Source of the DNA: Lentimicrobiaceae bacterium
Lineage (GTDB): Bacteria > Bacteroidota > Bacteroidia > Bacteroidales > JAGONC01
DNA: 44,248 bases
Assembly: GCA_017993235.1 (NCBI GenBank)
Contig: JAGONC010000027.1
Coordinates: 1 to 44,248, forward strand
Reading direction: 5' to 3'
A model generated the notes under the pieces. It was not told the DNA's origin. It was given only the letters and a program-made list of their open reading frames with translations, and made no database searches. The translations under genes and the position numbers were made by a program. Within the stretch, counting starts at the first letter, position 1. Each line of letters begins with the position of its first letter. Positions 1 through 7,269 of the stretch are shown piece after piece.

Positions 1-5
1 AAGAA

Positions 6-656
6 ATGAAACAGCAATATTTTATTTTAGGAATTATAGCAATTGTGTCAATTTTAATTTTAATCGCTTGGACAAGAATTAAAAATCAAAAACCACAGCC
101 CGATACAGATACAAGCCGACCGCAAGAAAATCTTTTCCCGACTAATAAAGTCGCAAACGATAAGATTGTAATTGTTAAAGATGCAAGCGAAAATGATATC
201 AAGAAAATACTACAAGAGTTTTGCAATTCTTATAACAAAGAGACATTTCAAGCTGTTCCAAGACTGACAAAAATTACGGACAAAAAATTTGCTGTGACTT
301 TTCCCTATGACATAAATTTTGAAATCTTTTGCTATTTCATCAATTATGTAAATTATCCAATGGGCTTTGACAGAAATTTCGAAGCTATTGGCTGGACAAC
401 CACAAAACAATCGGACACTTGGATTACCGAAAAAAGTATAAATAAAAATGTAATGCTTTATATAAGCGACTTTGACAAAGAATACGATAATGTTTTCTTG
501 ACAACTTCTGACAACATTGGATATAAACTTGGTTTTGCAATGGGAGAAGAAAAACAGTTATTGGACAGACCTGAGAAAAATTATGTAAGACAGCCAATAA
601 GCAACAATGAATTGGACGAGAAGCCATACAAAGACTTTAAATTAAACTGCTGGTAA
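6..656 (+). CDS. hypothetical protein with N-terminal membrane anchor, integron cassette 1
   Basis: I do not recognise a family. Residues 5-23 form one strongly hydrophobic segment (signal anchor), followed by a polar, Lys/Asn-rich domain of about 190 residues that would lie outside the cytoplasmic membrane. Only five bases precede the ATG in the window, so the ribosome site and cassette boundary are not fully visible. The gene is AT-rich and is followed directly by an attC-like palindrome; its stop codon lies inside the first repeat element of that site. This is the compact layout of an integron gene cassette (one gene plus one attC). Function unknown; the frame is very likely real because it fills the cassette. 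Confidence 0.75.
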   Translation: MKQQYFILGIIAIVSILILIAWTRIKNQKPQPDTDTSRPQENLFPTNKVANDKIVIVKDASENDIKKILQEFCNSYNKETFQAVPRLTKITDKKFAVTFPYDINFEIFCYFINYVNYPMGFDRNFEAIGWTTTKQSDTWITEKSINKNVMLYISDFDKEYDNVFLTTSDNIGYKLGFAMGEEKQLLDRPEKNYVRQPISNNELDEKPYKDFKLNCW

Positions 657-780
657 CACCGGGTATAGCCAATGGCGGGCTTGAAGACTGCGAATCACAG
701 TTTTTCAAGGGTAACTCAGTGCTACCTGGACCTGTAACTGCTCCGATCTCTGCCACTGTCCATACCCGAAAACGTTAGCA
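649..780 (+). repeat. attC-like recombination site 1 of cassette array
   Basis: About 132 bp of imperfect palindrome between two genes. The left arm (660-676, CGGGTATAGCCAATGGC) pairs with the right arm (752-768, GCCACTGTCCATACCCG) with a few unpaired bases, as is typical of attC. An inner stem is formed by CTTGAAGACTG and CAGTTTTTCAAG. The right core is GTTAGCA at 774-780, close to the GTTRRRY consensus, and the left core is GCTGGTAAC at 649-657. The size resembles the long Vibrio-type sites. Confidence 0.75.
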
Positions 781-805
781 CACATTTGAAAAAAGACACG
801 CAGCA

Positions 806-1495
806 ATGAATGAGATTAGGTTTAAGAATTTTTTATTTGGCAACCAAGATAATTTAAAAGAAATTTTAAACATTGATTCCTTTGCTGACAATGGTGAATA
901 TATAATAACTCGACAGGATTTAATAAAAATTTGTGACTGCTACCTAACTGGATTGATTGATTCTTCCGATATTGGAAAAATAGGATTTGATTTAATCATT
1001 TCAGATTTCTTTACCTGGGATGATGAAGTGATTAGTGAGATAATTTACGATTGGGATAACCAAGATATTTGCTACGAGATTAATGATTTAAACATTAAAT
1101 TGTGGAAGGATTACTTACATACAGGGATTTCAAAACTTCCAGATTATAATGACTGGAAATTGCATATAAAAAGTCAGCAGGAGATTTGTAAAAATAATAA
1201 TGCAGTTTGGACTCCAATAAATCCTAAACTTAAAATTGGGATTTCGGATGACTTGACTAAAGACCCTTTAAACGGATTACGGCATCCAGCTGAGAAAGGT
1301 ACTAATGGTTGGTTTTTATGGACAGGCGATTATAAAACTGATTCAGGTTTTTTTGAACCGATTTGTGCAGAACACTTGCTAAAAATTAGGCCCGAGATTA
1401 TAAAATATCTTGGATTGCCTGCTGGATTTAGATTTTTGATTGATTCGAAAGGATACGAAGATATTTGGGAAGATAAAGATTTATTAAATATTTGA
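806..1495 (+). CDS. immunity-protein-like cassette gene (DUF2185/Imm33-like C-terminus)
   Basis: A 229-residue soluble protein with no signal peptide. The N-terminal half (about 35-110) is acidic and helical, with motifs reminiscent of small helical immunity domains (SD-FTWDDEVISEIIYDW). The C-terminal 100 residues contain GLRHPAEKGTNGW, then FFEPICAEHL and KYLGLPAGFRFLID, a pattern I associate with DUF2185/Imm33-type immunity proteins. That assignment is from memory and tentative. The gene is the only one in its cassette, between attC-like sites 1 and 2. Immunity proteins and other stress-linked genes are common cargo of sedentary integrons, which fits. Confidence 0.65.
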   Translation: MNEIRFKNFLFGNQDNLKEILNIDSFADNGEYIITRQDLIKICDCYLTGLIDSSDIGKIGFDLIISDFFTWDDEVISEIIYDWDNQDICYEINDLNIKLWKDYLHTGISKLPDYNDWKLHIKSQQEICKNNNAVWTPINPKLKIGISDDLTKDPLNGLRHPAEKGTNGWFLWTGDYKTDSGFFEPICAEHLLKIRPEIIKYLGLPAGFRFLIDSKGYEDIWEDKDLLNI

Positions 1496-1504
1496 AAAAC
1501 AAAC

Positions 1505-1637
1505 GTGTGCTAACATGCAATATACAAAATTGGGGCTTAGTCGTTTATTCAAGGGCTGTGGCTCGTATCAAGTGTCATGTAGCTTGATAGTGAATCGTTC
1601 CGAATTCCCCAACTTTGCATATTGACACCATGTGCAC
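1505..1637 (+). repeat. attC-like recombination site 2
   Basis: About 133 bp palindrome. The left arm at 1516-1535 (TGCAATATACAAAATTGGGG) pairs with the right arm at 1607-1627 (starting CCCCAACTTTGCATATTG). The left core GTGTGCTAAC at 1505-1514 is the exact reverse complement of GTTAGCACAC at 774-783, the first bases of the same cassette. This is what an integron cassette requires, because those two segments adjoin in the excised circle. The right core is degenerate (CATGTGCAC, 1629-1637, instead of GTT-). Confidence 0.8.
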
Positions 1638-1656
1638 CATTTTTTAAATTCGCATT

Positions 1657-2226
1657 ATGAGACTAATATTGCCAATTATTTTTTTTCTGACCTTGATTAA
1701 TTCAAGTTATTCTCAGATACTTGATAATTCTTTGTTTCGTATTTATAGAGCATCATTTATACATGGAACTGTGACTCATTTGAATATTAACATAGACAGC
1801 TCATATGAAATGACAATTGCAGAATTTCATTGTAGTTTATGTGACTATGAAGAACTCAGAAATATGATAAATTCAAAAGGAATTTGGACTCAAAGTAATG
1901 ATACTATTTATTTGAAATCTGAAAATAGAAAGAAAATTTGTTTGAGAATAATAAATGATTCCTTATTAAGACCTATTTTACCCATTGGTTACGACTTTGA
2001 CTCAAAACCAGATTCTATAAAAGTGAAATTTATTGAAGATATGCAGCATAATGAATTTCAAGACTTTCATTTAATTTACGACACTTATCCCAATGGTGTT
2101 GCAAGGTTAATAATTGATAGATATAGAATGAAAAGAAACGAATATGAAATGGAATTTAATTCAAATGGTACCTTGAAAAAACTTGATTATTATTGGGATG
2201 ATAAAAAAAGTAAAAGAATAAGATAA
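1657..2226 (+). CDS. secreted hypothetical protein, integron cassette 3
   Basis: A 189-residue protein with a Sec signal peptide (residues 1-19, hydrophobic core ending SSYSQ). No lipobox follows, so the product is probably periplasmic or secreted. The middle carries two cysteines (HCSLCDYEEL). The tail is reminiscent of antitoxin or MORN-like repeats with 'NSNGTLKKLDYYWDD', but I do not recognise a family. It is AT-rich like the two preceding cassette genes and ends just before attC-like site 3. Confidence 0.7.
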   Translation: MRLILPIIFFLTLINSSYSQILDNSLFRIYRASFIHGTVTHLNINIDSSYEMTIAEFHCSLCDYEELRNMINSKGIWTQSNDTIYLKSENRKKICLRIINDSLLRPILPIGYDFDSKPDSIKVKFIEDMQHNEFQDFHLIYDTYPNGVARLIIDRYRMKRNEYEMEFNSNGTLKKLDYYWDDKKSKRIR

Positions 2227-2233
2227 TAAAAAC

Positions 2234-2367
2234 AGTGCACAACACACAATATAAAACAGTTGGGGTTCAGTAGTTTGCGAGGTTTTGGTTCTCGCTTCAA
2301 CTTTTTCCAACGATGGATAGGAACGCAGCCCGAAAACCCAACCGTTTCATATTGTCAAACGTTATTA
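2234..2367 (+). repeat. attC-like recombination site 3, last of the array
   Basis: About 134 bp palindrome. The left arm at 2244-2268 pairs with the right arm at 2332-2356 (shared core ACAATAT-AAAC-GTTGGG), and an inner stem is made by GCGAG/CTCGC around 2278-2295. The left core AGTGCACAAC (2234-2243) is complementary over 7 bases to TGTGCAC at 1631-1637, the start of cassette 3. The right core is GTTATTA at 2361-2367. The next gene is on the minus strand and has normal chromosomal composition, so the array ends here. Confidence 0.78.
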
Positions 2368-2440
2368 GTAATCATAAAAAGACAACGAAACAGGTATTAT
2401 TTTCCACCTTTGATTAATCCGTACAATCTTGAATAGAGGC

Positions 2441-2875
2441 TTATTCCGGCTGAGGTTTATTTTCCACCACTTTTCCCTTCAATGTGAGCTTGTGTTCCAG
2501 ATTATCACTGGTGATCACCGTAACGGTCTTTTGGAATGGCCCAAGAGCTCTGGCATTATAGATTGCTGATACAGTGGATGATGCTCCTGGAAGGACTGGC
2601 TCTTTGCTGAAATCAGGAACCGTACATCCGCAGGAACTTTTAACACTGGTAATAATGACCGGTTCACTGCTTATATTGCTGAATTCAAAAATGGCTTCTG
2701 CCGGAACGTTTATCGGCACTTCCCCCAGATCGATAACACTGAATACCCATTTTATTTTGGGATTCTGATTGGCAGAAGTCATAGTCCCCGATGTTTGGTT
2801 TTCAATAAATTGTGCCTGAAGCGGCTGCCATCCTGCAAATAAAATGGCAAGCATGGATACGATAAAGATTTTCAT
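2441..2875 (-). CDS. DUF1573 domain-containing secreted protein
   Basis: A 144-residue protein with a signal peptide (residues 1-21, ending LQAQ) and one Ig-like DUF1573 domain. The family hallmark is clear: a beta-rich 'F-F-N' stretch (AIFEFSNISSEPVIITSVKSS) followed by SSCGCTVPDF, then LPGASSTVSAIYNA and a C-terminal KGKV strand. DUF1573 proteins are abundant in Bacteroidota, export-associated, and of poorly defined function. The gene diverges from the histidine kinase at 3027; the 150 bp between them carries a TACATTTG -7-like motif (2902-2909, minus strand). Confidence 0.9.
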   Translation of the reverse strand: MKIFIVSMLAILFAGWQPLQAQFIENQTSGTMTSANQNPKIKWVFSVIDLGEVPINVPAEAIFEFSNISSEPVIITSVKSSCGCTVPDFSKEPVLPGASSTVSAIYNARALGPFQKTVTVITSDNLEHKLTLKGKVVENKPQPE

Positions 2876-3026
2876 GGTAATTTTTTTGATGATTGAATAT
2901 GCAAATGTAACCGTGCCATAATATTTACCTGTAAATCAAATGTAAATTGTTGTAAATGAAATGTAAAATATTGTTAAGGTTTGTAAAACGGTCTCCCCCA
3001 TACTTTTTTTTCATATATTTACCTTC

Positions 3027-4289
3027 ATGAAGGCTAGTCGCATCCGTATTGCAGTATTGCTTGGATCATTTTCAATTGTGACAATCATTCTGTTCCAGCT
3101 TAACTGGGTGTACAATACCTTTGATATCACTGAGAATCAATTTAATCAGCGTGTCAAGATCGCCCTGTATGATGTTGCCGAACAAATGGCGCGTTTCAAC
3201 CATTCCCAGATCCCGCGTGATCCTGTGAAGCAGATTACTTCCAATTATTTTGTGGTCAATCAGGAAGACATCATTGATCCGACCATACTTGAATATTTTT
3301 TAAAATCAGAATTTGATCAAAGCGATATCCGGATGGATTACGAATACGCGATCTATGACTGTGAAACCGAAGAAATGGTATATGGCAGATATATATCACA
3401 ATCCCCTGAAGGTTCCACCAAAGTGACAAGGGATCAGGATTTCCTGAAACAGGAAGGGCTGATTTATTATTATGGTGTAATTTTCCCCGGTAAGAATATC
3501 TCGCTGCTGAAAAGCATGAATATCTGGATTATTTCTGGATTGATTATCATCACAGCTCTTTTGTTTTTTTCATATGCTATTTTTATCATCCTGCAGCAGA
3601 AAAAATTATCCGAAATTCAAAAGGATTTTATCAATAATATGACACATGAATTTAAAACGCCGATATCCACTATTGCCATTGCCTCCGAAGCCCTTGCTCA
3701 ACCAGGGATCAGCCGGGATCCGCACCGTTTGTTTCAATATGCTTCGATCATAGGAGAACAAAATGACCGGCTGAAACAACAAATTGAAAAAATCCTGCAA
3801 ATCGCCACTGTCGAAAAAAGTAGCATTAAACTTAAAATGGAGAAAATCGAATTGCGGGAAATGTTAGAGGAGGTTGTAAACAACATAAAAATTCACTATA
3901 TCGATCAGACTTTATCCTTTACAGTAGAGCCCGGGCAGGAGCCGGTATATGTAATGGCCGATAAACTGCATTTTTCTAATATTCTGTTCAATCTTATTGA
4001 AAATGCAATAAAATACGGTGGAAATCAAATTAAGCTATCGGTTGAGGCCTCACCGGAGATTGTCCGGGTGGTTGTTGAAGATAACGGACCTGGCATTGAA
4101 CCCAAATACCTGGGTAAGATCTTTCAGAAGTTCTACAGAATCCCATCGCCGGAACCTTTCAACATTAAAGGCTATGGGCTCGGATTATATTATGTAAAGA
4201 ATCTTGTCAGTGCCCACAAATGGAAGATATGGGTAGAGAGCAAATTATCTGTGGGCTCTCGCTTCATTATTCAGATCAAAAGAACATAA
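3027..4289 (+). CDS. sensor histidine kinase
   Basis: A 420-residue membrane sensor kinase that autophosphorylates on His and passes the phosphate to the adjacent regulator. TM1 is at about 8-27, followed by a periplasmic sensor region of about 130 residues with no recognisable PAS, Cache or HAMP sequence. TM2 is at about 165-187. The HisKA H-box is NNMTHEFKTPIST with His207. The HATPase_c domain shows the N-box (NLIENAIKYGG, ~328-338), G1 (VEDNGPGIEP), F-box (FQKFYRIP) and G2 (GYGLGLYYV). The stop lies 4 bp before the response regulator start, so the two are cotranscribed. The ligand is unknown. Confidence 0.95.
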   Translation: MKASRIRIAVLLGSFSIVTIILFQLNWVYNTFDITENQFNQRVKIALYDVAEQMARFNHSQIPRDPVKQITSNYFVVNQEDIIDPTILEYFLKSEFDQSDIRMDYEYAIYDCETEEMVYGRYISQSPEGSTKVTRDQDFLKQEGLIYYYGVIFPGKNISLLKSMNIWIISGLIIITALLFFSYAIFIILQQKKLSEIQKDFINNMTHEFKTPISTIAIASEALAQPGISRDPHRLFQYASIIGEQNDRLKQQIEKILQIATVEKSSIKLKMEKIELREMLEEVVNNIKIHYIDQTLSFTVEPGQEPVYVMADKLHFSNILFNLIENAIKYGGNQIKLSVEASPEIVRVVVEDNGPGIEPKYLGKIFQKFYRIPSPEPFNIKGYGLGLYYVKNLVSAHKWKIWVESKLSVGSRFIIQIKRT

Positions 4290-4293
4290 GTAT

Positions 4294-4986
4294 ATGGACA
4301 GACCACACGTTTTATACGTTGAGGATGATGTGGCACTGGGTTTTGTCACACGTGACAGCCTTGAACAAAAGGGATACAGAATCGTCCACGCAACAGACGC
4401 GGAACAGGCACTGGATTTCTTTAAATCAAAATCGTTTGATATCTGTATTATCGATGTGATGCTTCCAAAAATGGATGGATTTACTCTGGCCGTCAAAATC
4501 AGGGAACAAAACAAGCATATACCTATATTGTTTCTAACAGCGTTATCATTGAAAGAAGACCGTATCAAAGGTCTTAGCATTGGAGGTGATGATTATATCG
4601 TCAAGCCTTTTAGCATAGAGGAATTGATTCTTAAAATCGAAATCTTCATGAAGAGGAACAGAATTCATGGGATTGACTATCAAGCAAAAGAAGTGATCCA
4701 GCTTGCAGGTTATCGGTTTTTCCCAGATCGTATGCTCATTGAGTGGAAAGGAGAGAAGCAGGTACTTACCTATAAGGAGTCGGAACTCCTGCGTTTTTTT
4801 ATCGAGCATGCCAACAGGATCGTCAGGCGGGAGGAAATTCTTACTGCGGTCTGGGGTGATGATACGCTTTACCTGAGCCGGACGCTGGATGTTTTTATCA
4901 GCAGGTTACGGAAGTACCTATCGAAAGACACGTCAATCGAACTTAAGAACGTTCATGGCATTGGATTCCGATTATCATTACTGTGA
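4294..4986 (+). CDS. OmpR/PhoB-family response regulator
   Basis: A 230-residue DNA-binding regulator and partner of the upstream kinase. The receiver domain has the acidic pocket E10-D11-D12, phospho-acceptor Asp54 (CIIDVMLPKMDG), a conserved Thr in FLTA, and Lys104 (DDYIVKPF). The C-terminal winged helix (about 130-230) shows the usual LTYKESELLRFF, RREEILTAVWG and RTLDVFISRLRKYL elements. The length and domain order are normal for the family. No further gene follows in the operon, so targets cannot be read from context. Confidence 0.95.
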   Translation: MDRPHVLYVEDDVALGFVTRDSLEQKGYRIVHATDAEQALDFFKSKSFDICIIDVMLPKMDGFTLAVKIREQNKHIPILFLTALSLKEDRIKGLSIGGDDYIVKPFSIEELILKIEIFMKRNRIHGIDYQAKEVIQLAGYRFFPDRMLIEWKGEKQVLTYKESELLRFFIEHANRIVRREEILTAVWGDDTLYLSRTLDVFISRLRKYLSKDTSIELKNVHGIGFRLSLL

Positions 4987-5073
4987 ACACTTCAGACTAT
5001 ATTTCCCCTAAAATCAGGATAGTGAGTTAAGCTAGATTTGACTCAGACTGAGGTTAAATTTGGAGGATTAAAG

Positions 5074-5310
5074 TATCAATCCCATCCCCTAACAGCAATA
5101 CGATTAGTGAAATAAAGTGGTCAGCATTTTCCGGCGAGGTGTGATAAAATCATCAGCTCTGCCCATCATTATCCACTATCCTAATTTCGGGAGGAATTAT
5201 AGTATATTTGTGGAACCGTCTAAAAGAGATAAAATCGAACGAAAATGAGAGGTAATCGGGGTGGTCAATTTGCCCGGCAGGGACTGGTAATTTCATCAGC
5301 TCCTTCCGGG
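5074..5310 (+). repeat. dispersed repeat copy A (IS21-end-like) in the 4987-5428 gap
   Basis: The 442 bp gap has no gene. It contains a segment (5074-5164) shared with 9570-9660 and, less well, with 28430-28490: TATCAAT, CCCCTAAC, AAAGTGGTCA, GGCGAGGTGTG and CATCAGCTCTG. It also contains a 36 bp stretch (5215-5250) that recurs perfectly, inverted, at 9493-9528. Boxes of the type GGTGGTCAATTTGCCCGG (around 5260) resemble the multiple terminal repeats of IS21-family elements. Read on the minus strand, 5120-5164 encodes a tail similar to the end of the Na/Pi transporter (AELMILSHLAGK). A TATATTTG -7-like motif is at 5203-5210. Confidence 0.6.
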
Positions 5311-5428
5311 GGAGATTCCGCAATCTGATTTAAAACAATAAGATGACTGAGACAGATCTTACGATTTAAAATAATTTATAATTTTATTACCAGGTTCAGT
5401 AAATTATAAAATCCTAATCAACACAAGC

Positions 5429-6337
5429 ATGAAAAAGCCATGGGTCTCTTTTATCCTGATCATAATACTTGGTACGACCAGTATGATCAGTTGCGAAAAA
5501 TCCCGGCCATTTGGCGAACCTGAGAAGCAGGCAGTGCGCGATACCATCGGTAAACTTATGCAAAACATTACTGCATATGCTGAAATGGCCAATACCGATT
5601 CCACCTTCCGGTGGCTCAGTGATGATGCGGCTTCCGTCTTCTTTTCAGGCGGTCTGGCCTATTCAAAACCAGAGCTTATCAACAGATTCAGGGATGCCTA
5701 CCTTAACCTCAAGGAGCAGCACTTCGAACTACTCAGCGACCAGGTGCTGGTATTTTCACCTGAGGCGGCAGCTTTTATTGCAGTGCAGAAGGGCAGCAAT
5801 GTCAACCTGAATAATGAAAGGACCGAGGAGTTTCTTCTCGAAACATGGCTCTGGCAGCGCGAACCTTCAGGGTGGAAGGTTGTTCACTATCATGAGTCCT
5901 ATCCTCATATGCCTGACCAGGATCAGAAAACCCAGGTAGAACAGGCACTTGCCGAACTGGCAAAGAATATAAGCGAGAAAACACTGACACCTGCAGAGAT
6001 GCCCTCCATTCTGACGGATTATCTGACAAAGAATACCTTTATCTATGGTGCAACCCTCGCTTTTGCCCCAGGTGAGAAGGAAGGAACAAAACATGAAGCA
6101 GCACCCTATATTTACCGTTCCGGTAATGAGTTCAGACAAACCGAACTACCGGAACATTACGACTATACATTAAGCGAGTGGTATTCAGAACCGGTAAAAA
6201 TCAAAGCACCTTTCTGGAGTAATCCCTATTATGATGCCGGTGGAGGTGGAGTTGTGATGGTAACTTACTCCATCCCTCTGTATGATCAGAAAAGTAACCT
6301 GATAGGTGTTCTGACCAGTGACCTGGAGCTCAAATAA
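5429..6337 (+). CDS. lipoprotein with NTF2/SnoaL-like and Cache-like domains
   Basis: A 302-residue lipoprotein; the lipobox is SMISC with Cys22. Residues about 35-160 look like a SnoaL/NTF2-like fold (helical start, then DDAASVFFSGGLAYSKPELINRF and TWLWQREPSGWKVVHYHES). Residues about 165-302 resemble a Cache sensor half, as in extracellular ligand-binding domains of chemoreceptors (FIYGATLAFAPGE, WSNPYYDAGGGGVVMVTYSIPLYD, LIGVLTSDLEL). No TM segment or signalling output follows, so it may act as a free periplasmic or surface binding protein. The domain calls are by pattern and moderately certain. It is a single gene, with an IS relic on its right. Confidence 0.75.
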   Translation: MKKPWVSFILIIILGTTSMISCEKSRPFGEPEKQAVRDTIGKLMQNITAYAEMANTDSTFRWLSDDAASVFFSGGLAYSKPELINRFRDAYLNLKEQHFELLSDQVLVFSPEAAAFIAVQKGSNVNLNNERTEEFLLETWLWQREPSGWKVVHYHESYPHMPDQDQKTQVEQALAELAKNISEKTLTPAEMPSILTDYLTKNTFIYGATLAFAPGEKEGTKHEAAPYIYRSGNEFRQTELPEHYDYTLSEWYSEPVKIKAPFWSNPYYDAGGGGVVMVTYSIPLYDQKSNLIGVLTSDLELK

Positions 6338-6493
6338 AAATTAGCACATAACCAGTGCTTGAATGGAAAATCATGGATAATAAGAAATATAATTCCCCCT
6401 CTTCTTAGGACAGTATTTAATAAATATATCGTTATTGTTAATATGAGGGGGGGCCGAGGGGGAGACTCATAACTCGCTTATTTTGTTGATAAC

Positions 6494-6838
6494 TTAAGCT
6501 ACCTTTCTGTAAACGATTTCTGGCGGGTAATCCCCGATGGCAGAATGCCCTCTTCTCTCATTGTAATAGTGGATAAACCGGTCACAAACCTGATGAAGAT
6601 CATGGCCTGTACCGGATGCTCCAGGTAAATCCGCTTGTACTTGATGGTTCGGAAAAACCGTTCAATGTGTGCATTATCAGTAGCCCTTCCTTTTCCATCC
6701 ATGGAAATTTTCACCGTCTCAAGACTTTTGACATAGTCAACATAATCATCCGAAGTGAACAGGCTACCCTGGTCTGAATTGACGATCCCCGGTTTGCCAG
6801 CAGCTCACATTGATTACAAATGCTCCTTGCTCCTTCAT
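6494..6838 (-). pseudogene. IS3-family transposase OrfB remnant (DDE integrase end)
   Basis: Translation shows the end of an IS3 OrfB. From about 6790 the frame reads IVNSDQGSLFTSDDYVDYV, then ISMDGKGRATDNAHIERF and RTIKYKRIYLEHP. These carry the second Asp (SDQGS) and the Glu (HIERF) of the DDE triad. A one-base shift near 6605 moves the rest to another frame, which restores the canonical tail HDLHQVCDRFIHYYNERRGH and GDYPPEIVYRK, ending at TAA 6494-6496. The N-terminal part of rve with the first Asp is deleted: short OrfB N-terminal sequence (ALIDRD, SICNQCELL) joins directly to the DQGS block. Confidence 0.85.
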
Positions 6839-7161
6839 CTCTGTCTATCAATGCCTTGCGTATATCCAACGGAGTCATAGAAGCTTTTTTTTAACCAGGC
6901 ATTATCCACCGTAAGCTGTCCGATCTGGTGCACAAGCTCATCATTCTCCTTTTTCAGGTTCTTGATCTGCTCGGATTCGTCCCTGACCGTACCGAATACC
7001 TTCCCGGCATTCGACAGAAACTCTTTCTTCCAGAGACTAATCAGGTTGGGATGCACCTGGTACATTTGTGCCAGTTCTGAAATGTTCTTGATTTCCTTAA
7101 TTGCTTCAATAGCCACTTTGGCTTTGAAATCTGGGCTAAATGTTCTTCTTGATTTTTTTAT
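6835..7161 (-). pseudogene. IS3-family transposase OrfA (HTH_Tnp_1) remnant
   Basis: The frame is open from about 7161 and reads KKSRRTFSPDFKAKVAIEAIKE, then NISELAQMYQVHPNLISLWKKEF and a coiled-coil leucine/glutamine stretch, ending AWLKK. This is the standard OrfA helix-turn-helix plus leucine zipper. The expected ATG before KKSRR is ATA here (7159-7161), so the start codon appears mutated. The end runs out of frame shortly after AWLKK, where OrfA/OrfB programmed frameshifting would normally take place. It belongs to the decayed element with the OrfB remnant. Confidence 0.85.
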
Positions 7162-7212
7162 GGGACAAAAAATTTAAACGTATTAATTTTTCTGCCGCCC
7201 GAAATTATTATT

Positions 7213-7220
7213 ATACATTT
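7213..7220 (+). promoter_or_regulatory. -7 promoter-like motif at the end of the IS3 relic
   Basis: TACATTTG matches the Bacteroidota -7 consensus TAnnTTTG, 50 bp upstream of the lipoprotein start at 7270. The -33 region is only T-rich (TTTTTC near 7187), without a clean TTG. It lies inside the putative terminal repeat of the IS relic, so the gene may be using promoter sequence left by the element. Confidence 0.4.
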
Positions 7221-7269
7221 GTCCTCTTGATCGTAACGGAGCAGTAACCATCACCATTATTCCAAACCT

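Larger units (their letters stand above)
6407..7225 (-). mobile_element. degenerate IS3-family insertion sequence
   Basis: About 820 bp remnant reading on the minus strand, with recognisable OrfA and OrfB but a large internal deletion and frameshifts. Candidate terminal inverted repeats are AGGACAGTATTTAATAAAT starting at 6407 and AGGACAAATGTATAATAATA read on the minus strand from 7225. They are similar but imperfect. An intact IS3 element would be ~1.2-1.5 kb, so about a third is missing, including the first catalytic Asp. It cannot move by itself. Confidence 0.75.

Noticed and set aside
648..2367. The three intergenic palindromes as ordinary terminators or REP sequences
   Set aside because: Length (~132 bp), GTT-type cores, bulged arms and complementarity between each cassette's two ends fit attC far better.
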